Positions 9,126 through 20,534 of a stretch of 64,000 nt of DNA are shown one piece after another (position 1 is the first letter of the stretch; every line of letters begins with the position of its first letter). Source of the stretch: Endomychus coccineus (Eukaryota > Arthropoda > Insecta > Coleoptera > Endomychidae); contig OY294068.1 in assembly GCA_958510875.1 (NCBI GenBank), forward strand, positions 159,128,388 to 159,192,387, given 5' to 3'. The position numbers were made by a program, and so were the translations under genes. The notes below the pieces were generated by a model that saw only the letters and a program-made list of their open reading frames with translations, ran no database searches and was not told the DNA's origin.

Positions 9126-10910
9126 CTAAATTACAGAAATTGTTGGAAATGTTTTGTTCGAGTTGATGCGCATCCTCATGCTGTGGAAACCGTGTTGCAG
9201 CATTTCTGGCGTTATGGTTGCACATTGCTGAACTATTCTTTGTTGAAGTTCTTGCAAATTATTTACCGTAGTTGCGAAAATCTTGTTTTTTAAGCAAGGA
9301 AATATAAAATAATCCATAATTGTCAAACAAGGTGATCTCGGAGGAAATTCAACTTCTGTATGCAAACTTATCAGCCGGTCATCAAAAAACTCGCGGAGAA
9401 AAGCAATATTTTCTCGTGTGGTATGTGCTGTTGCACCGTCATGCTGGAAATAACCGTACCGAAGTTCATCATCGTTTAACTGTTGCACAAATTCAGTCAA
9501 AAAGTTGTGTCTGTATCTTTCTGCGTTGACGGTGAAACCGAAAAACATTGGCCCAATTATTCTTCTGCGAGGAACTGCCATCCAAACACCGATTTTGTAG
9601 TGACGATTCAGTAAAAACATGAGGGTTATCATTGCTCCACATTCGCATATTTTGAGAATTGATGTATCCCGAAAGGTGGAACCACGCTTCGTCAGAAAAA
9701 AAAGTTGAGTCCAGAAGATCGTCATTCATTAAATTATTGACAAACCAATGGCAGTAAGCAAGGCGTCTGGGGTGGTCTGCGGGCTGAAGAGCTTGATGTG
9801 CTTGCATCTTATATGGATGCATGTTCAAGTCTTCCTTTAAAATCTTCTGACATGTTCCATAATAAAGTCCAATTTCCTGAAAAAGACGTTTCGAAGGTTT
9901 TGCAGGCTCCTCTTCCATACGTTGACGAACGTCATTGACAACTTCTTCAGTACGAACTCTTGGTCTACCAGCACCTTTTTTATGAGTCACACAACTAGTT
10001 TCGCGAAACACTTCAACACAATTTATAGGGCACGATAAAAATTGTGCGGTGATATTGCCACGTTTGGGAAGTGCTCTCGAAAACTGTGAAGGGACAATTT
10101 CTAAGCAGGAATCGTTACCTGTTTTTAATTCCTTGAATTCCGGTTGCCCACTCACATAAGAAGAGAACGTAAGTACTTTTTTAAGATATTTTATCTTATT
10201 AATGTTACTTGAATTAATAATAGACACGACCTCATTTGGAGTTGTTACTGTACAAGAACATGGATCTAGGACTCCTTTTTCCATTAGTGTGAGTGTCAGT
10301 ATCATGCCTTCGTATTTTTTTTGCATAAGTTTTACCTATGTTAGCAAAGTGTTTATTGAAAGCATTTGAAATATCAATAGGAGTTTTTACAATCTCATCA
10401 CTTTCAAGCTTCAATTCCTTGATTTCCGATTTATTTTTGATCTTTTTGTTCTCAAATTTAATAATTGTTTCCCATAATGCTTTATTAGACCCTACGTTAT
10501 CCATAATTTTGTATTTGAAATAATTACACTTAGTTTCATGAAACCATTGAGTTTATCCCTGTATATTTTATAACAATTATTAATAGTCTCATTATTTAGA
10601 TATTTTAGATATTGCTGGTAAAGCCAATTTCTAGTTTTTATAGACTTCAAAATGCCTGCTGTGATCCACTCTTTTCTTTTTATGTTTTTATTATAAATGA
10701 TTTTTGTCCTTGTATTTTTTTCCAGATTGCTATTTATTAGTTTTATGAAGTTATTCAGCGCATTTTCAATATTATGAGCCTTATAAACTGTGTCCCAATT
10801 TTCATCCTCCAATGATTTCGTTCACTGTATTGCCAATTTCCATTAACTAGCGCATTCGTTCGAAAATAGGCTTCAATCATGAGAATTTTGTGCTGTGTGG
10901 TAAGAGGCAT
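9126..10910 (-). pseudogene. IS630-Tc1-mariner transposase, DD41D-like, interrupted by a LINE
   Basis: The N-terminus starts at ATG 10908-10910 (MPLTTQHKILMIEAYFRTNA), then the LINE interrupts. Coding resumes with VEVFRETSCVTHKKGAGRPR, the helix-turn-helix region KRLFQEIGLYYG, and FFSDEAWFHLSGYINSQNMR (first catalytic Asp). A shift near 9600 leads to KIGVWMAVPRRRIIGP, YGYFQHDGATAHT (second Asp) and PPRSPCLTIMDYF (third Asp), ending at 9126-9128. I count 41 residues between the second and third Asp, which points to a DD41D lineage rather than DD34D mariner or DD34E Tc1. Frameshifts and the insertion make it inactive, yet motifs are well kept, suggesting fairly recent activity. Confidence 0.85.
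10140..10815 (-). pseudogene. LINE ORF2 fragment inserted in the DD41D-like transposase
   Basis: Minus-strand frames 10812-10492 and 10504-10232 show KEWITAGILKSIKTRNWLYQQ and YRDKLNGFMK, then ALWETIIKFENKK and ISNAFNKHFANIGKTYAKK. These are the standard linker motifs between the endonuclease and reverse transcriptase domains of Jockey/CR1-like LINEs. The reading continues as MFLYSNN and TPNEVVSIINS toward the RT. Neither catalytic domain is complete. Exact borders within the transposase and any target duplication were not resolved; the fragment lacks both ends, so later deletion or recombination is likely. Confidence 0.75.
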
Positions 10911-10988
10911 GATTCAAAAACTGGATTAGAAAATTTCAGCACAATGACTCAACAGATTCTGACACAACAAAACATATTCAAAAATTTT

Positions 10989-11198
10989 AAGTAAGACACA
11001 CGTTTTACATTCCACAACCACCCGTGACCAAGATAATTTTTAATTTGTAGTTCATTATTGTTTCACAACTGAAATAAATAGGTATGAAATTTGTAGGTTA
11101 TTGATGATGTAAGTGTGACAGTGACATAATTATTTCAAACGTAAAGTAAGACACACGTTTTGGATTCCACAACCACCCTTGACCAAGATAATTTTTGA
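10989..11198 (-). repeat. Right terminal inverted repeat with duplicated outer end
   Basis: 11044-11198 is the full repeat. 10989-11042 repeats its outermost 54 bp (GTAAGACACACG ... GACCAAGATAATTTTT) in direct orientation, giving two candidate right ends. Confidence 0.85.
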
Positions 11199-11896
11199 TA
11201 TCTCGGTATCACCACTTTTAAATCTTAAGTTAGTCTTCTAAATTTGAATCCACATTACTCAACAAATAAATTTGAAATGATTTGTAAATATATCTTGTAG
11301 ATAAATTTTATCCAACGTTTGCTAAATTATAAATCAACTTATACCATATTGAGGTGAAATTGTTCAGCAGAATCTGGATAGTAGTATTCCGTCAGTCATG
11401 TTGATAGAGAGACGAGTTCGCTGTGGAGTGACAAGAATCTTGAATTTATTAACTACATCGGTATGTCGACAAGGAACGTTTAATTTTCCTCCTCCTTGTC
11501 ACACATACTTCGACGAAATATCAAATCTGTGAGGGAAGAGAATTCGAAATACCCTTAGAAGGATTATCGTAAAAATGAGGTTCATAATTGACATCCCAAT
11601 TCATCTTGATAGATTAATTTCTCACCAGATTTACAACGTCTGGAACATGTGAATAGAATTCAGCAATTTGTTTTTCAGTAAACATATTTCTCTAGACGGA
11701 CTCATTATTTTATGAAGACTCATGTTCATATACCATTGAACACACGTAATGTTTGATAGATTCAAAAAATACATTAGCCAACGTTCAACTTCTATTGAAC
11801 AATGATACTTTTTGAGATTGAATCAACGTATTTTCCAGAAAATGTAATTAATAATCGTCATTTCCTACCAAGCAATGAAGCTTAGATATATTTATA
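11199..11896. other. Mostly unassigned; possible weak LINE C-terminus at 11600-11880
   Basis: On the plus strand, fragments such as LEHVNRIQQFVFQ and a later FPENVINNRHFLPSNEA resemble the tail of a LINE protein, but with several breaks and no decisive motif. I treat this only as a suggestion. Confidence 0.3.
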
Positions 11897-12935
11897 AATT
11901 CTCGGGAAACAGGTCACTGTAACACATATGCTTATTATTTTTGTCTTTCGTACGTTTCGGTCTCACAAACATCATCAGAAGACGTATTATATCTAAAACG
12001 GGATTTCTTAAAATAACTGTAAGAGCACAAAACGTCCTTATCGCACCAATTTCAATTAAAAATGCCCACGTCGACCAAAACAACAGCGTTAAATTTTTTG
12101 GTTTCAGTGGTTATACAGACTTTGTTTGACATGAGTCCGTATATGATAAGAAAATTGTTAAGCAGTGGATTCTTGATACGTATACATATACTTAAGGTGC
12201 TTTGCCTTCGAGAGGTGCGCCATCTAGCGGTTACGAAGGGTACCACGGTAGAAAACTCCTTTATTGATACGATGAGATTTATTATTTAGAAATTTTAGTT
12301 GGTCTGATAACATTTACGCGTAAGCAATGAAGAATCAATAGCTGCAAGCAGAACGCATATACCGCGTACGTAAATTCAAACTCCGCCCCCGATGAGAGGT
12401 GTTGCCAAGTTTTTATAAGCGAATTTCGAGAAGCGTTGTTCATCATTTAACATCGCGATTTACTTATATAAAGAAACGAGCGAGTGATTATTTCAACCGA
12501 AGGAAACATTATTATATCTTCGAAGAACATGTAAAAAGTATTTATTTTACAAAAAAACAATTTTCTTTTGCGCATTTGTTAAAACAGGGTGACATGTCGG
12601 AGCCTGTGGTTGGAAAAGGACGCACATAGAATTTTTACGATTTTCAACATTTATTTCCTCCGAAATTAAACGGACAGGCTCTTTCAAACTCTGACCAATT
12701 GAATATCAATAATACATCTATTCATAAAAAAAATCAGGAAAAAAAACAGAGTCGATTTTTATGGCAAAGCACCTTAAGACATTAATGTGTTACAGTTTCG
12801 ATTATGCGTGTTTCTATTCATTTCGGAGACGTGGGCATTCTTAATTGAAGTTGGTGCGATAAGGACGCTTTGTGCTGTTACAATTAGCTTTAAGAAATTC
12901 CATTTTAGACATAATACGTTATCAATATTATTACA
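11897..12935. mobile_element. Foldback/palindromic element FB-B, copy 1, split by a TTAA-flanked insertion
   Basis: The left arm from TCTCGGGAAACAGGTCAC to about 12075 recurs inverted at about 12815-12930 (for example GTGGGCATTCTTAATTGAAG against CTTCAATTAAGAATGCCCAC). The copy at 43668-44165 has the same order without the insert. The right arm here stops near 12930 and lacks the final ~90 bp seen in copy 2. The arms carry the Penelope-type CTGATGATG ... CGAAAC signature (11950-11979, minus strand). Confidence 0.8.
12196..12773. mobile_element. 578-bp non-autonomous element with TTAA target duplication
   Basis: Flanked by TTAA at 12192-12195 and 12774-12777. The ends are perfect inverted repeats, GGTGCTTTGCC and GGCAAAGCACC. 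TTAA duplication is used by piggyBac and Kolobok elements; the GG...CC ends fit Kolobok at least as well as piggyBac. The paralogous foldback at 43668-44165 lacks it, which confirms both borders. A 76-codon frame inside (12399-12629) has no recognisable domain. A related terminus, GGCAAAGCGCCTTAA, occurs at about 28893. Confidence 0.85.
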
Positions 12936-13845
12936 ATTAGAATAACCAGAAAAATTTATTGTTATTCGGATTTTCGATCCTACCTAATACAGATTTTCGA
13001 TTTTTAAGCGACTTCTCCACTTGTGGTAATGATGCTAAAAACGAAGCCAACGAAAATCAACTGAACACATAATAGTACATTTACATTTTAGGTTAGATAA
13101 GCTTATAAGCTGACCATGACGAAAAGCGTTATTTCTTGAATTGTAATATGTATAATTACACATTTCTCTTCAAATTGTACTTCCCTATATTTTTGGAGCA
13201 ATGATCATAGATTCCACTACTAATGTCACTTTCAACTCTCAATAAGAAGGTTCTAACTGATTCTAAGTTACTTTTACATCATGCTGGTTACATCATCAAC
13301 GAACGAGTATAAGATTCATCCGAGGTCTTCCAAATTATCATCCAGGAATGAAGTCCTCTTATGATTCCCTGAATTTGACGCACTATATCCAGTGGTGCTT
13401 CATAAACTATGAGCGGAAATCAATGTCTCAGCTTCATTATAACAAAAGGAAATTTGATGGGAAGAATCTGCAAAGAGGGATTGAGTAAGGTCCATTTTAA
13501 GCAAAATTTGCAATTTTTCCATGTTTGAAAACAAGTAATGATGTCATCGAATAATTTTTCCCCGGAAACATACTTATGTTTTGGCATATTTAAAAATACC
13601 AATTTTTTCTGAAGACATTTTATAGAATGCAATCGTCCCGACTCAAACAAAGTAGCTCTTGCAAGGAAATAGCAGAGTTGCATCTGACGATGGTTGACAA
13701 ATATTGTTTTGTTGTCATTTGAATATGAAAAATACTCACACACAACGAAAAAATTGGCATTTTATTGACTTATGGGGAAACTCAAAAGAAGCATAGAAGA
13801 GCAGTTCAGTCATACGCCCAGTGATACCCCAAGCTTTTAAATAGT
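12936..13845. other. No recognisable feature; one anonymous 107-codon frame
   Basis: A minus-strand frame at 13420-13743 is open but has no recognisable domain, codon signature or flanking signals; I do not call it a gene. Confidence 0.4.
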
Positions 13846-13849
13846 TGCA

Positions 13850-14685
13850 AGATTGGAACGCGATTTACGTGCAAATAACATCTCGAAAGGGAAGAAAAAT
13901 TGTTAGAAGGGTCAATTGTGACAATACTGTTGCCCCTGTCTTGTAATATTTCGAGACCATCCAAGGAACTCGATTCGGAAAGTCTATCGTGAGTTGAATT
14001 TGATATACAGTTCGGTACGAAAAATTTTGAAACTCTGGAAACTTGTCAGATCAACATCAATAACGAAGAATTAATTATGTTGTGATGGAAAATTGAGAGA
14101 TCAATGACTGTCGGTAAGACCAATAAGAAAAACATTTTTGGGGTACTGAAAATCCACATTTTGTCAATCCGATTGAAAACCAAGGACACTTCAGAATCAA
14201 CGTTTGGCGTGGTATTAGTAATGTGCATTTGATTGGTTCATATTTTAAAAGAGTTTTACATATTTACAGCGATATTTACAATTTATTTAAGAGCAACTTC
14301 CTGGGCTTCTGGTAAATGTATCATTACGGCTGCGACCCTTACATGTGTTTCTAGCATGGCGAAGCTCCACCTTATCAAGCAAGAATTGCACAATAATATT
14401 CAAATGAAGCTTTTGGAGGAGATTGGATAGGTTACTATAAATGGATCGATACAGTGGGCGCCTAAATCACCGAACCACTCTAGACTTCTTTTTGTGAAAA
14501 ACCTTAATAGATAAAGCTTACAGAATATACCATCTGTTAACTTGGAACATTTAAAACAAAAAATCAAAAATGCTAGCGATGAACTATCTAGTGGACTATT
14601 ACATCAGGCTTCAGTAAGAGAAGTGAGGCGGATATTGAATAAATGTTTAGAAGTAGGAGGTGGTCACATTGAAAATTTCTTGTAG
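13850..14685 (+). pseudogene. Decayed Tc1/mariner-superfamily transposase (insect DUF4817-type), copy 1
   Basis: Motifs scattered over shifting plus-strand frames follow the order of this family: HPRNSIRKVYRELNLIYSSV and KILK (helix-turn-helix), NPHFVNPIENQGHFRINVW (strand after the first catalytic Asp), a damaged HGAPPH-like region near 14355, DWIGYYKWIDTVGAPKSP, and the end LEVGGGHIENFL with a stop at about 14683-14685. In intact relatives this is a ~350-400-residue DDE transposase. The first Asp block is missing or deleted and there are many indels, so this is an old copy. No terminal repeats were identified. Confidence 0.7.
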
Positions 14686-15599
14686 TGATTGCCTACAAAC
14701 TTTTTTCTTTCCGTGGTAATTGCAGTAACGTATTACGTGTTTTTCAATGTTAAATTAATAATCAATACTAATGAGTAATAATAATTAATGTTGAATTATT
14801 GACAGATGCTACTTTGCTATTTTGCTGAGGTTACTTGTAATCGTGACGATTTCGAATTTTTTATAATACCTTTTCCTACTACTTTTTTTATAATTCTTCA
14901 ACGGAAGAAGATTTTTTTTCTTCACAAAATTTCTTCAGAACAATTAGCTCTTTCAAATATGGCAAAATATAGCTAAGTTTTCAGGCAAACAAATTCGTCT
15001 TTAAATGGACCTTTCTCAATCCAATCTAAGAACTTCTTTTGACATTCTATTATTTTTCCTTTTTTTATAATACAGCTGAGACATGGAGTTTCGCTCATCC
15101 TGTACAACGAACTGAACAAAAGTGGGAGTAATATCACACAAATATTCGACAAATGTATCTGATAGTCATAATTCGATACTTCTGAATGATTTATAGGTTA
15201 TCATTAGTCAGAATATGTAGAAAGTTGACAATGCTAACGTTTCTGTAAATTTACAACTGCAAACCTGTAGCTTTCCATGCGTCAGTTATAACAATCTGAA
15301 TTATTATATAACGTGCATATTCCATGCACATTGCAACAGGACGTTGATACAATACAAGGTTAACGTCTTATTCACTTTGCATCTGGCCAAATATTGTTTA
15401 CAAAACTTTTTAAGATATGTCTGGCTCTGGAATCAGATTCGATATAAAGTAAACCAGTTTCTTGGTGCCATCACCTTATTACATTGTAACTTCAATAACG
15501 TTTACCAAAAAGTCTATGCAGCCAGCCGAAATTCCGCATACGGTTCTTTTGAAATGTGCACCAGTTATTCTCAGGTTGTTTAGCTTCCATACATACGAC
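14686..15599. other. No recognisable feature
   Basis: AT-rich; short frames around 15344-15688 show no domain apart from what leads into the LINE remnant below. Confidence 0.45.
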
Positions 15600-16727
15600 A
15601 TACGTGATGTGTCCTCCCAGTTCAACAATAGATAGATCTTTCCTAGTGTTGGTCTCGAAGTCTCTTCCGATATAATGGGTATAAACACTGGTGTTCCGCA
15701 GGGCAGAAAATTTGTTCCTGCTCCATATTGACGATATGTTTCAGATTAACCGACACATGTAGAAGCAATAAATGAAGATCTAGTAGAAATATTTAAATTG
15801 GGATCTGCTAATCTAGTAGAACTTTATTTGAATTTGTAATTTTTTCAGGAAGGCGAATCCCACAATTCCTTATATGATGATGTCAGGTACATCTATCTCT
15901 CAATATCCACACTTGGCATCAGCACCAACAACGTCTCTCATAGTAGGATCATGTGATGTCCATTACGAAAACTGCTCCACAGAAACTTGGGTTTCTTTTC
16001 CGTGCCAACGGCAGGCATAATCTACAAAGCAATGGTTCGACCTGTTCTGGAATACATAACATACGCTAAAACTCTTAGATTATATTCAGAAGAGAGCTAT
16101 TTATCTAGTTCGTTATGCCACAGGTGGGCGAGACCTGCCGAACTTCTATCTACCATACTTAATTCATCTATCGAAACGTTAAATTGTGGAATTCTTTATG
16201 TAGTTTACACAGTAACCTATTAGCCTCCAAACTTTGAAGGAAATTTCCAATACCAATATCCTCTCTCAACATACCAATACAGGCTTACACTATGTTCTAT
16301 GAACATTATAAGTTTTCCTATCGTAGGTATTGTCAAAACATGAAAAAATGTCATTCGATCATTCCGTTTTTGTCAGTGAGAAAAGGGTAATCGGAAATGT
16401 AACTTGTATTATATCTGGAGGAGTGCGCAATATGAGGCGTCCAGAATATCTTAATCTACACAGGAAGACTGAGAATGATCGCGGGGGGATGAGTTTGCAA
16501 AGAGAAGATCGGTCTACTGAGAGGTTGTTTACTGACCTAGAATTCGCCGAGCAAAGAATGTAATGCAGTGCATCATGCACATTTTAGTTCATCAAAAAAA
16601 AAATAGTCAAAAACCAGACGGTCCCCCAAATCCTAAGTGAATGTAAATCGAAAAACGGTAGGCCACCAGCTTGGTAGTTTAGTTTTGTCGTTTCGAGGAA
16701 TAAACAGTCCATTCTTATTATTATTGA
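15600..16727 (+). pseudogene. LINE reverse transcriptase remnant with 3' tail (+)
   Basis: Around 15675-15745 the plus strand reads INTGVPQG, RT motif B, followed by a damaged LLHIDDMF-like stretch. At 15987-16080 it reads AGIIYKAMVRPVLEYITYAKT, the conserved post-RT segment of Jockey-type LINEs. The 3' end contains GAGGAATAAACAG and an ATT-rich tail (16715-16727). The Asp-Asp of motif C is not recognisable and the frame is repeatedly broken. It is an ordinary dead copy. Confidence 0.7.
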
Positions 16728-17617
16728 AATGGATTTTATAGTTTTAGATAATGGGCATCAAATCTGCTTCACTATGAGGCAGATAAACGCTTAATATGCG
16801 GGCAAAACGTATAAAATATTCCATATCCTCAATTTATATCTACCTCACGCGTCGTAAAATATCGGTGGCTTTCTCGTTGCCTGAATACTGAATTCCACGA
16901 AATTGGAAATGGGAATCAATGAAACCACCACGTGAGTAATCTCGTATTATCTATAATGGTGTGAATGTCAGTAGAAGAGCGTGCCTTGTCAGATTAGGGA
17001 AACGGTAAGTTACTTTTGAATGTAAACTAAATAAATCAGAAATGCCGCGTCGTTCAGTTGGCTGCCGTGACAGCTTCACGCTTCATCGGTACAACCAGGT
17101 CACGCTCTGCTAGTGCGGAACTAGTGAGTTGACCGCAATATATCGAAATATGTGTTTAATACTCCACGTCTATCTCCTAATATCATAATATCCGGCTGAA
17201 ATTACATCCAATTACTTAGCCCTATCAATTAAAAGTTTGAAACCATCAATAGGCAGATTTCAATTTGCCTATATTTGGGAGTTGATCCAGATGGGCAAGT
17301 GGATAGGGACGTGATAACCCAAGAATACAACAATGAATCGAACATTTTCAACATTGAAAACGTTTTAAGTTTCCTGGTATGAGCCCGGAATTCATTGAAA
17401 ATGTTGTGGTTGTTGCCTGGGGTTGTTGAACTTATAGTTGTCTCATTCAGCACCACAGAAAAATTCATCAGATATCGGTTACATTTTTTAATTCAAATAT
17501 TATTTTATATTATATACTGGAAAATTACGATGCAATTGACCTTGCGTTTCTAAAGGGCAGACTTATTGCGTTAAGCATTTTACATCTAGTCAAGGATGAT
17601 TAACACAACAGTAACAG
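16728..17617. other. No recognisable feature
   Basis: No supportable gene. A minus frame at 17229-17468 is open but anonymous. Confidence 0.45.
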
Positions 17618-18754
17618 TAAGATGGATCGAGATGCGGTTTTTTTCAAACGATTCCTTGATGCATTCATTCCATTTGCCCAGTTTGTAGATCTTATACAAA
17701 TGAGAAACTGCATTTCTGCATCGAGAAAATGTCTTTTTCAATGTGCAATTTGAAGCAAATAAAAAAAATTCATTATTCGGTAATACATTGTGGAAATCGA
17801 CCCAAATTTGTTACTCGGGTGTTATTTGTGTCGCGGAACACTAATATGATGTCAGACAAACCGTATGATGTATCCGGGGACCAGGAAGTCCTGGTTGTCA
17901 GGGTCAACCACGAGGTTTACTCAATTACCTGTCCATCGATTCTTATAATGTTTTATTATGTCATGTATACATAAATTCATCAACTTTATCGTACAACCAA
18001 TTTTACATATGAAAACTCATTCACCTGTCATAGAGAGAACCTATACAACCAGGACACCCTGGCCTCCAGGTTTATTGCGGAATTCTTACAACATCAGAAT
18101 CGTCTTCAACGACCTCGAAATCCCCCGAGTAAATATTTTCATTCAATTTCCGAGCAAATTTCGAATAAACCATGTAGACGACCCTAAAAATAAGGAATTC
18201 CTGGTGCCCAGGTGCATCATATGTATTTTTCGACATCATATTCGTGATCAGCGACCACAGAGACGCCTGAGTAACCAAATTCGTAGCATTGACATAAGAA
18301 CTCGCGTGAATGTCCAGGGGACGATCTAGACAACCAGGCCACCCTGGCCTCCAGGTGTATTGGGAAATTTTTCTAATATCAGAATAGTGTTCATTGACCT
18401 CGAAAACCTCCGAGTAAACAATTTGGTTCAATTTCCAAGCAAATTTCGAGAAAACCTTGTGGATGACCATCACAACCAGTACTTCCTGGTCCCCAGGTAC
18501 ATTATATGGCTTTTTTGACATAATGTTTGTGTTCAGCGACCCGAAAAACCTCTCGAGTAACAAATTGGCGACGATTTCCACAATGTATTACCGAATAATG
18601 AATTTTTTTTATTTGCTTCAAAAATTACACATGAAAAAATGCATTTTTTTGATGCCTAAATGCAGTTTCTCATTTGCATAAGATTTAAAAAGTGGGCATA
18701 GAAGTAAATTCATCAAGGAATAGGATACTAAAAACCGCATTTCGATCCATCTTA
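17618..18754. mobile_element. Long palindromic element with 285-bp tandem units (FB-C), GGTCGCTGA family
   Basis: The outer ends are inverted repeats (TAAGATGGATCGAGATGCGG at 17617 and its counterpart ending near 18754). Homology extends several hundred bases inward, including TTCATTATTCGGTAATACATT on both sides. Inside, a unit with CACCCTGGCCTCCAGGT recurs at about 18051 and 18336, and the core TCAGCGACC at 18248 and 18533, a 285-bp period. The inverted core GTGTCGCGGA lies at 17829. Because 285 is a multiple of three, a spurious 169-codon minus frame (18072-18581) runs through two units. No transposase is present. Confidence 0.8.
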
Positions 18755-18794
18755 ATGCACAAATTTTGAACCTAAAATGTTATATTTCCTCGAC

Positions 18795-18935
18795 TAATCA
18801 GATATCAAAGCAATGTGCTTCAAGGCCACAGAGTTTTGACTCAGGGAATACCAAAGGGGTCAGTACTAAGTCCATCACTTCTAACCTACATGAAATATGG
18901 GAATTACACATTAAAATCATCCAATATGCTATAAC
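18795..18935 (+). pseudogene. Short LINE reverse transcriptase fragment (motif B)
   Basis: A plus-strand frame reads VLTQGIPKGSVLSPSLLT and a following Tyr-rich stretch. This matches RT motif B (xGVPQGSVLSPxLF) of Jockey-clade LINEs. Neither motif A nor C is present, so only ~45 codons survive. Confidence 0.65.
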
Positions 18936-19767
18936 GTGACCTTGTCGCTTTTCGGTAAATTGCTTACTGCGTAAGCTTCGAATCCTCGGGCGCCAGATTT
19001 TTCCCAAAGGTTTACTCCTTTTTGAGGACTTCTGCTAGGGTCCTCTCCACAAGGCTCGTCACTATGCTATCTAAAGATAGCCTTGTCCCTAGGGTAGCTA
19101 CAGTGAAGTATAACCAGAGTCCAATGGGCAGAAAACAGTATCGAAATTGTAGGCTTTGATTACAATTGATACCTGGTTATAACTTAGCTCGTTAAAGATG
19201 GAGCAGAAATAATTTAATAAAACAGGGAATTCCAAATATTAAAATATATAATGATTTTAACAAGTACACTTTCAGAATAATCAATTTAAATGCATTTGAA
19301 CGGTATTATTTCACAAAATTACACCCAGACGGAAAATGTAATGAAGCTCAAACGGTAAATGAAAACTCTTTCAAGAAGTCAACTCTACGATAAGTTCGGT
19401 CGCTAAATTTAATTCAGCGGTACGGGATCGGTTGATGAATGATTCAGAATGATCAATTTGCGGAAAAGTACGAATCAAACAAGTCTCAGCGTAATGAGCG
19501 GTATGCGGTAAATTTTAGATAGCAGCACTAATAAATGAAATGTTCAAATCACACTACGATATATTCGGTTATTAATTCGGTTTGTTCGGAAAATATTGTT
19601 TGCACTAGTTTTCCGATTGTACGAAATCAGATTTTACTATGTTTCGGTTAATTATTCTAACTGAGTTTATTCTGTCATCTCACCCACCCTTGTACTAACT
19701 TTCACGGAGTACCCGGTAATTGTGTGACAGTGTTAGATTTTATACACTCTACAGATTCGGAACCTAA
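18936..19767. other. No recognisable feature
   Basis: No coding region or repeat that I can support. Confidence 0.4.
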
Positions 19768-20022
19768 ACAATTAGGGCTTATACTTCCGGTATCAACACA
19801 GTGTGCACAAACCCTAATTATCTTATCTGCAATAACCCCTATATCCACGGCCGAGGACTTCTCATAGTATTAAGGGAATTATTACGATTCTCAATCGTCA
19901 CACAATCACACAACCACCCTCAGCTTATACTTCCCGTATCAGCACGGCGTGCACAAACTGTTGGCGGTTTGGTCGTCTATGATATACTTATACTTCCGGT
20001 ATCAGCACGGCGTGCACAAATA
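19768..20022 (+). repeat. Three direct copies of a ~36-bp motif
   Basis: CTTATACTTCCGGTATCA followed by (A/G)CGTGCACAAA-like sequence occurs at about 19769, 19923 and 19987. Spacing is uneven (154 and 64 bp), so this is an iterated motif rather than a simple tandem array. Function unknown. Confidence 0.8.
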
Positions 20023-20410
20023 TACCCAAAGACGCCCCTGTCGTTCAAACATACACACTCTATACACACTACACAATTACTTGAATATTTCAATTCACGC
20101 GCGAATTCAAATCGTGCGCGATTCGACCTATGATAAACTAGGATAAACTCGAATTCACCAATTCAAATTACTGAATACTACGGAACTCAGGTATCGTACA
20201 AACGTTCACCAATTACAATAACAATCATAAATTACGGAAATCAATATATCGTAATGCTCAAAATATAAACTTATTTGCTATCATTTACCTTCTGAAACAA
20301 TTCACTTGCACGGAAAACTATTATTAATTCACCGTTTTAAACCTGACTCAAACTCGGGTTTTTAATTCACTTCGATTCTTAAATGATTACATTTCAACGA
20401 TATCAATCGG

Positions 20411-20534
20411 AATTCAAAAAAAAACAAGAGCACTACTTTACTGATTGAAAATCAAAAACACAAGAGCTACTACACTGATTGAAAATCAAAAACACAAGAG
20501 ATACTGTACGGCTCGAAATTCAAAAACACAAGAG
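20411..20534 (+). repeat. Tandem ~34-bp repeat, four units
   Basis: Units contain TCAAAAACACAAGAG and start near 20411, 20444, 20478 and 20512. The first and last are more divergent. Confidence 0.85.

Larger units (their letters stand above)
8939..11198 (-). mobile_element. Tc1/mariner-superfamily element (DD41D-like) with 155-bp terminal inverted repeats
   Basis: Outer ends begin TCAAAAATTATCTTGGTCAA and lie next to TA (8937-8938 and 11199-11200), the expected target. The left repeat (8939-9093) and right repeat (11044-11198) are inverted and nearly identical. An additional direct copy of the outermost ~54 bp sits at 10989-11042, so the right side has two termini. The ~2.26-kb unit holds a transposase gene on the minus strand that is split by a LINE. 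Confidence 0.9.

Noticed and set aside
18072..18581. 169-codon minus frame with internal repeats as a real protein
   Set aside because: It lies wholly in tandem units of a palindromic element, and the antisense strand is equally open.
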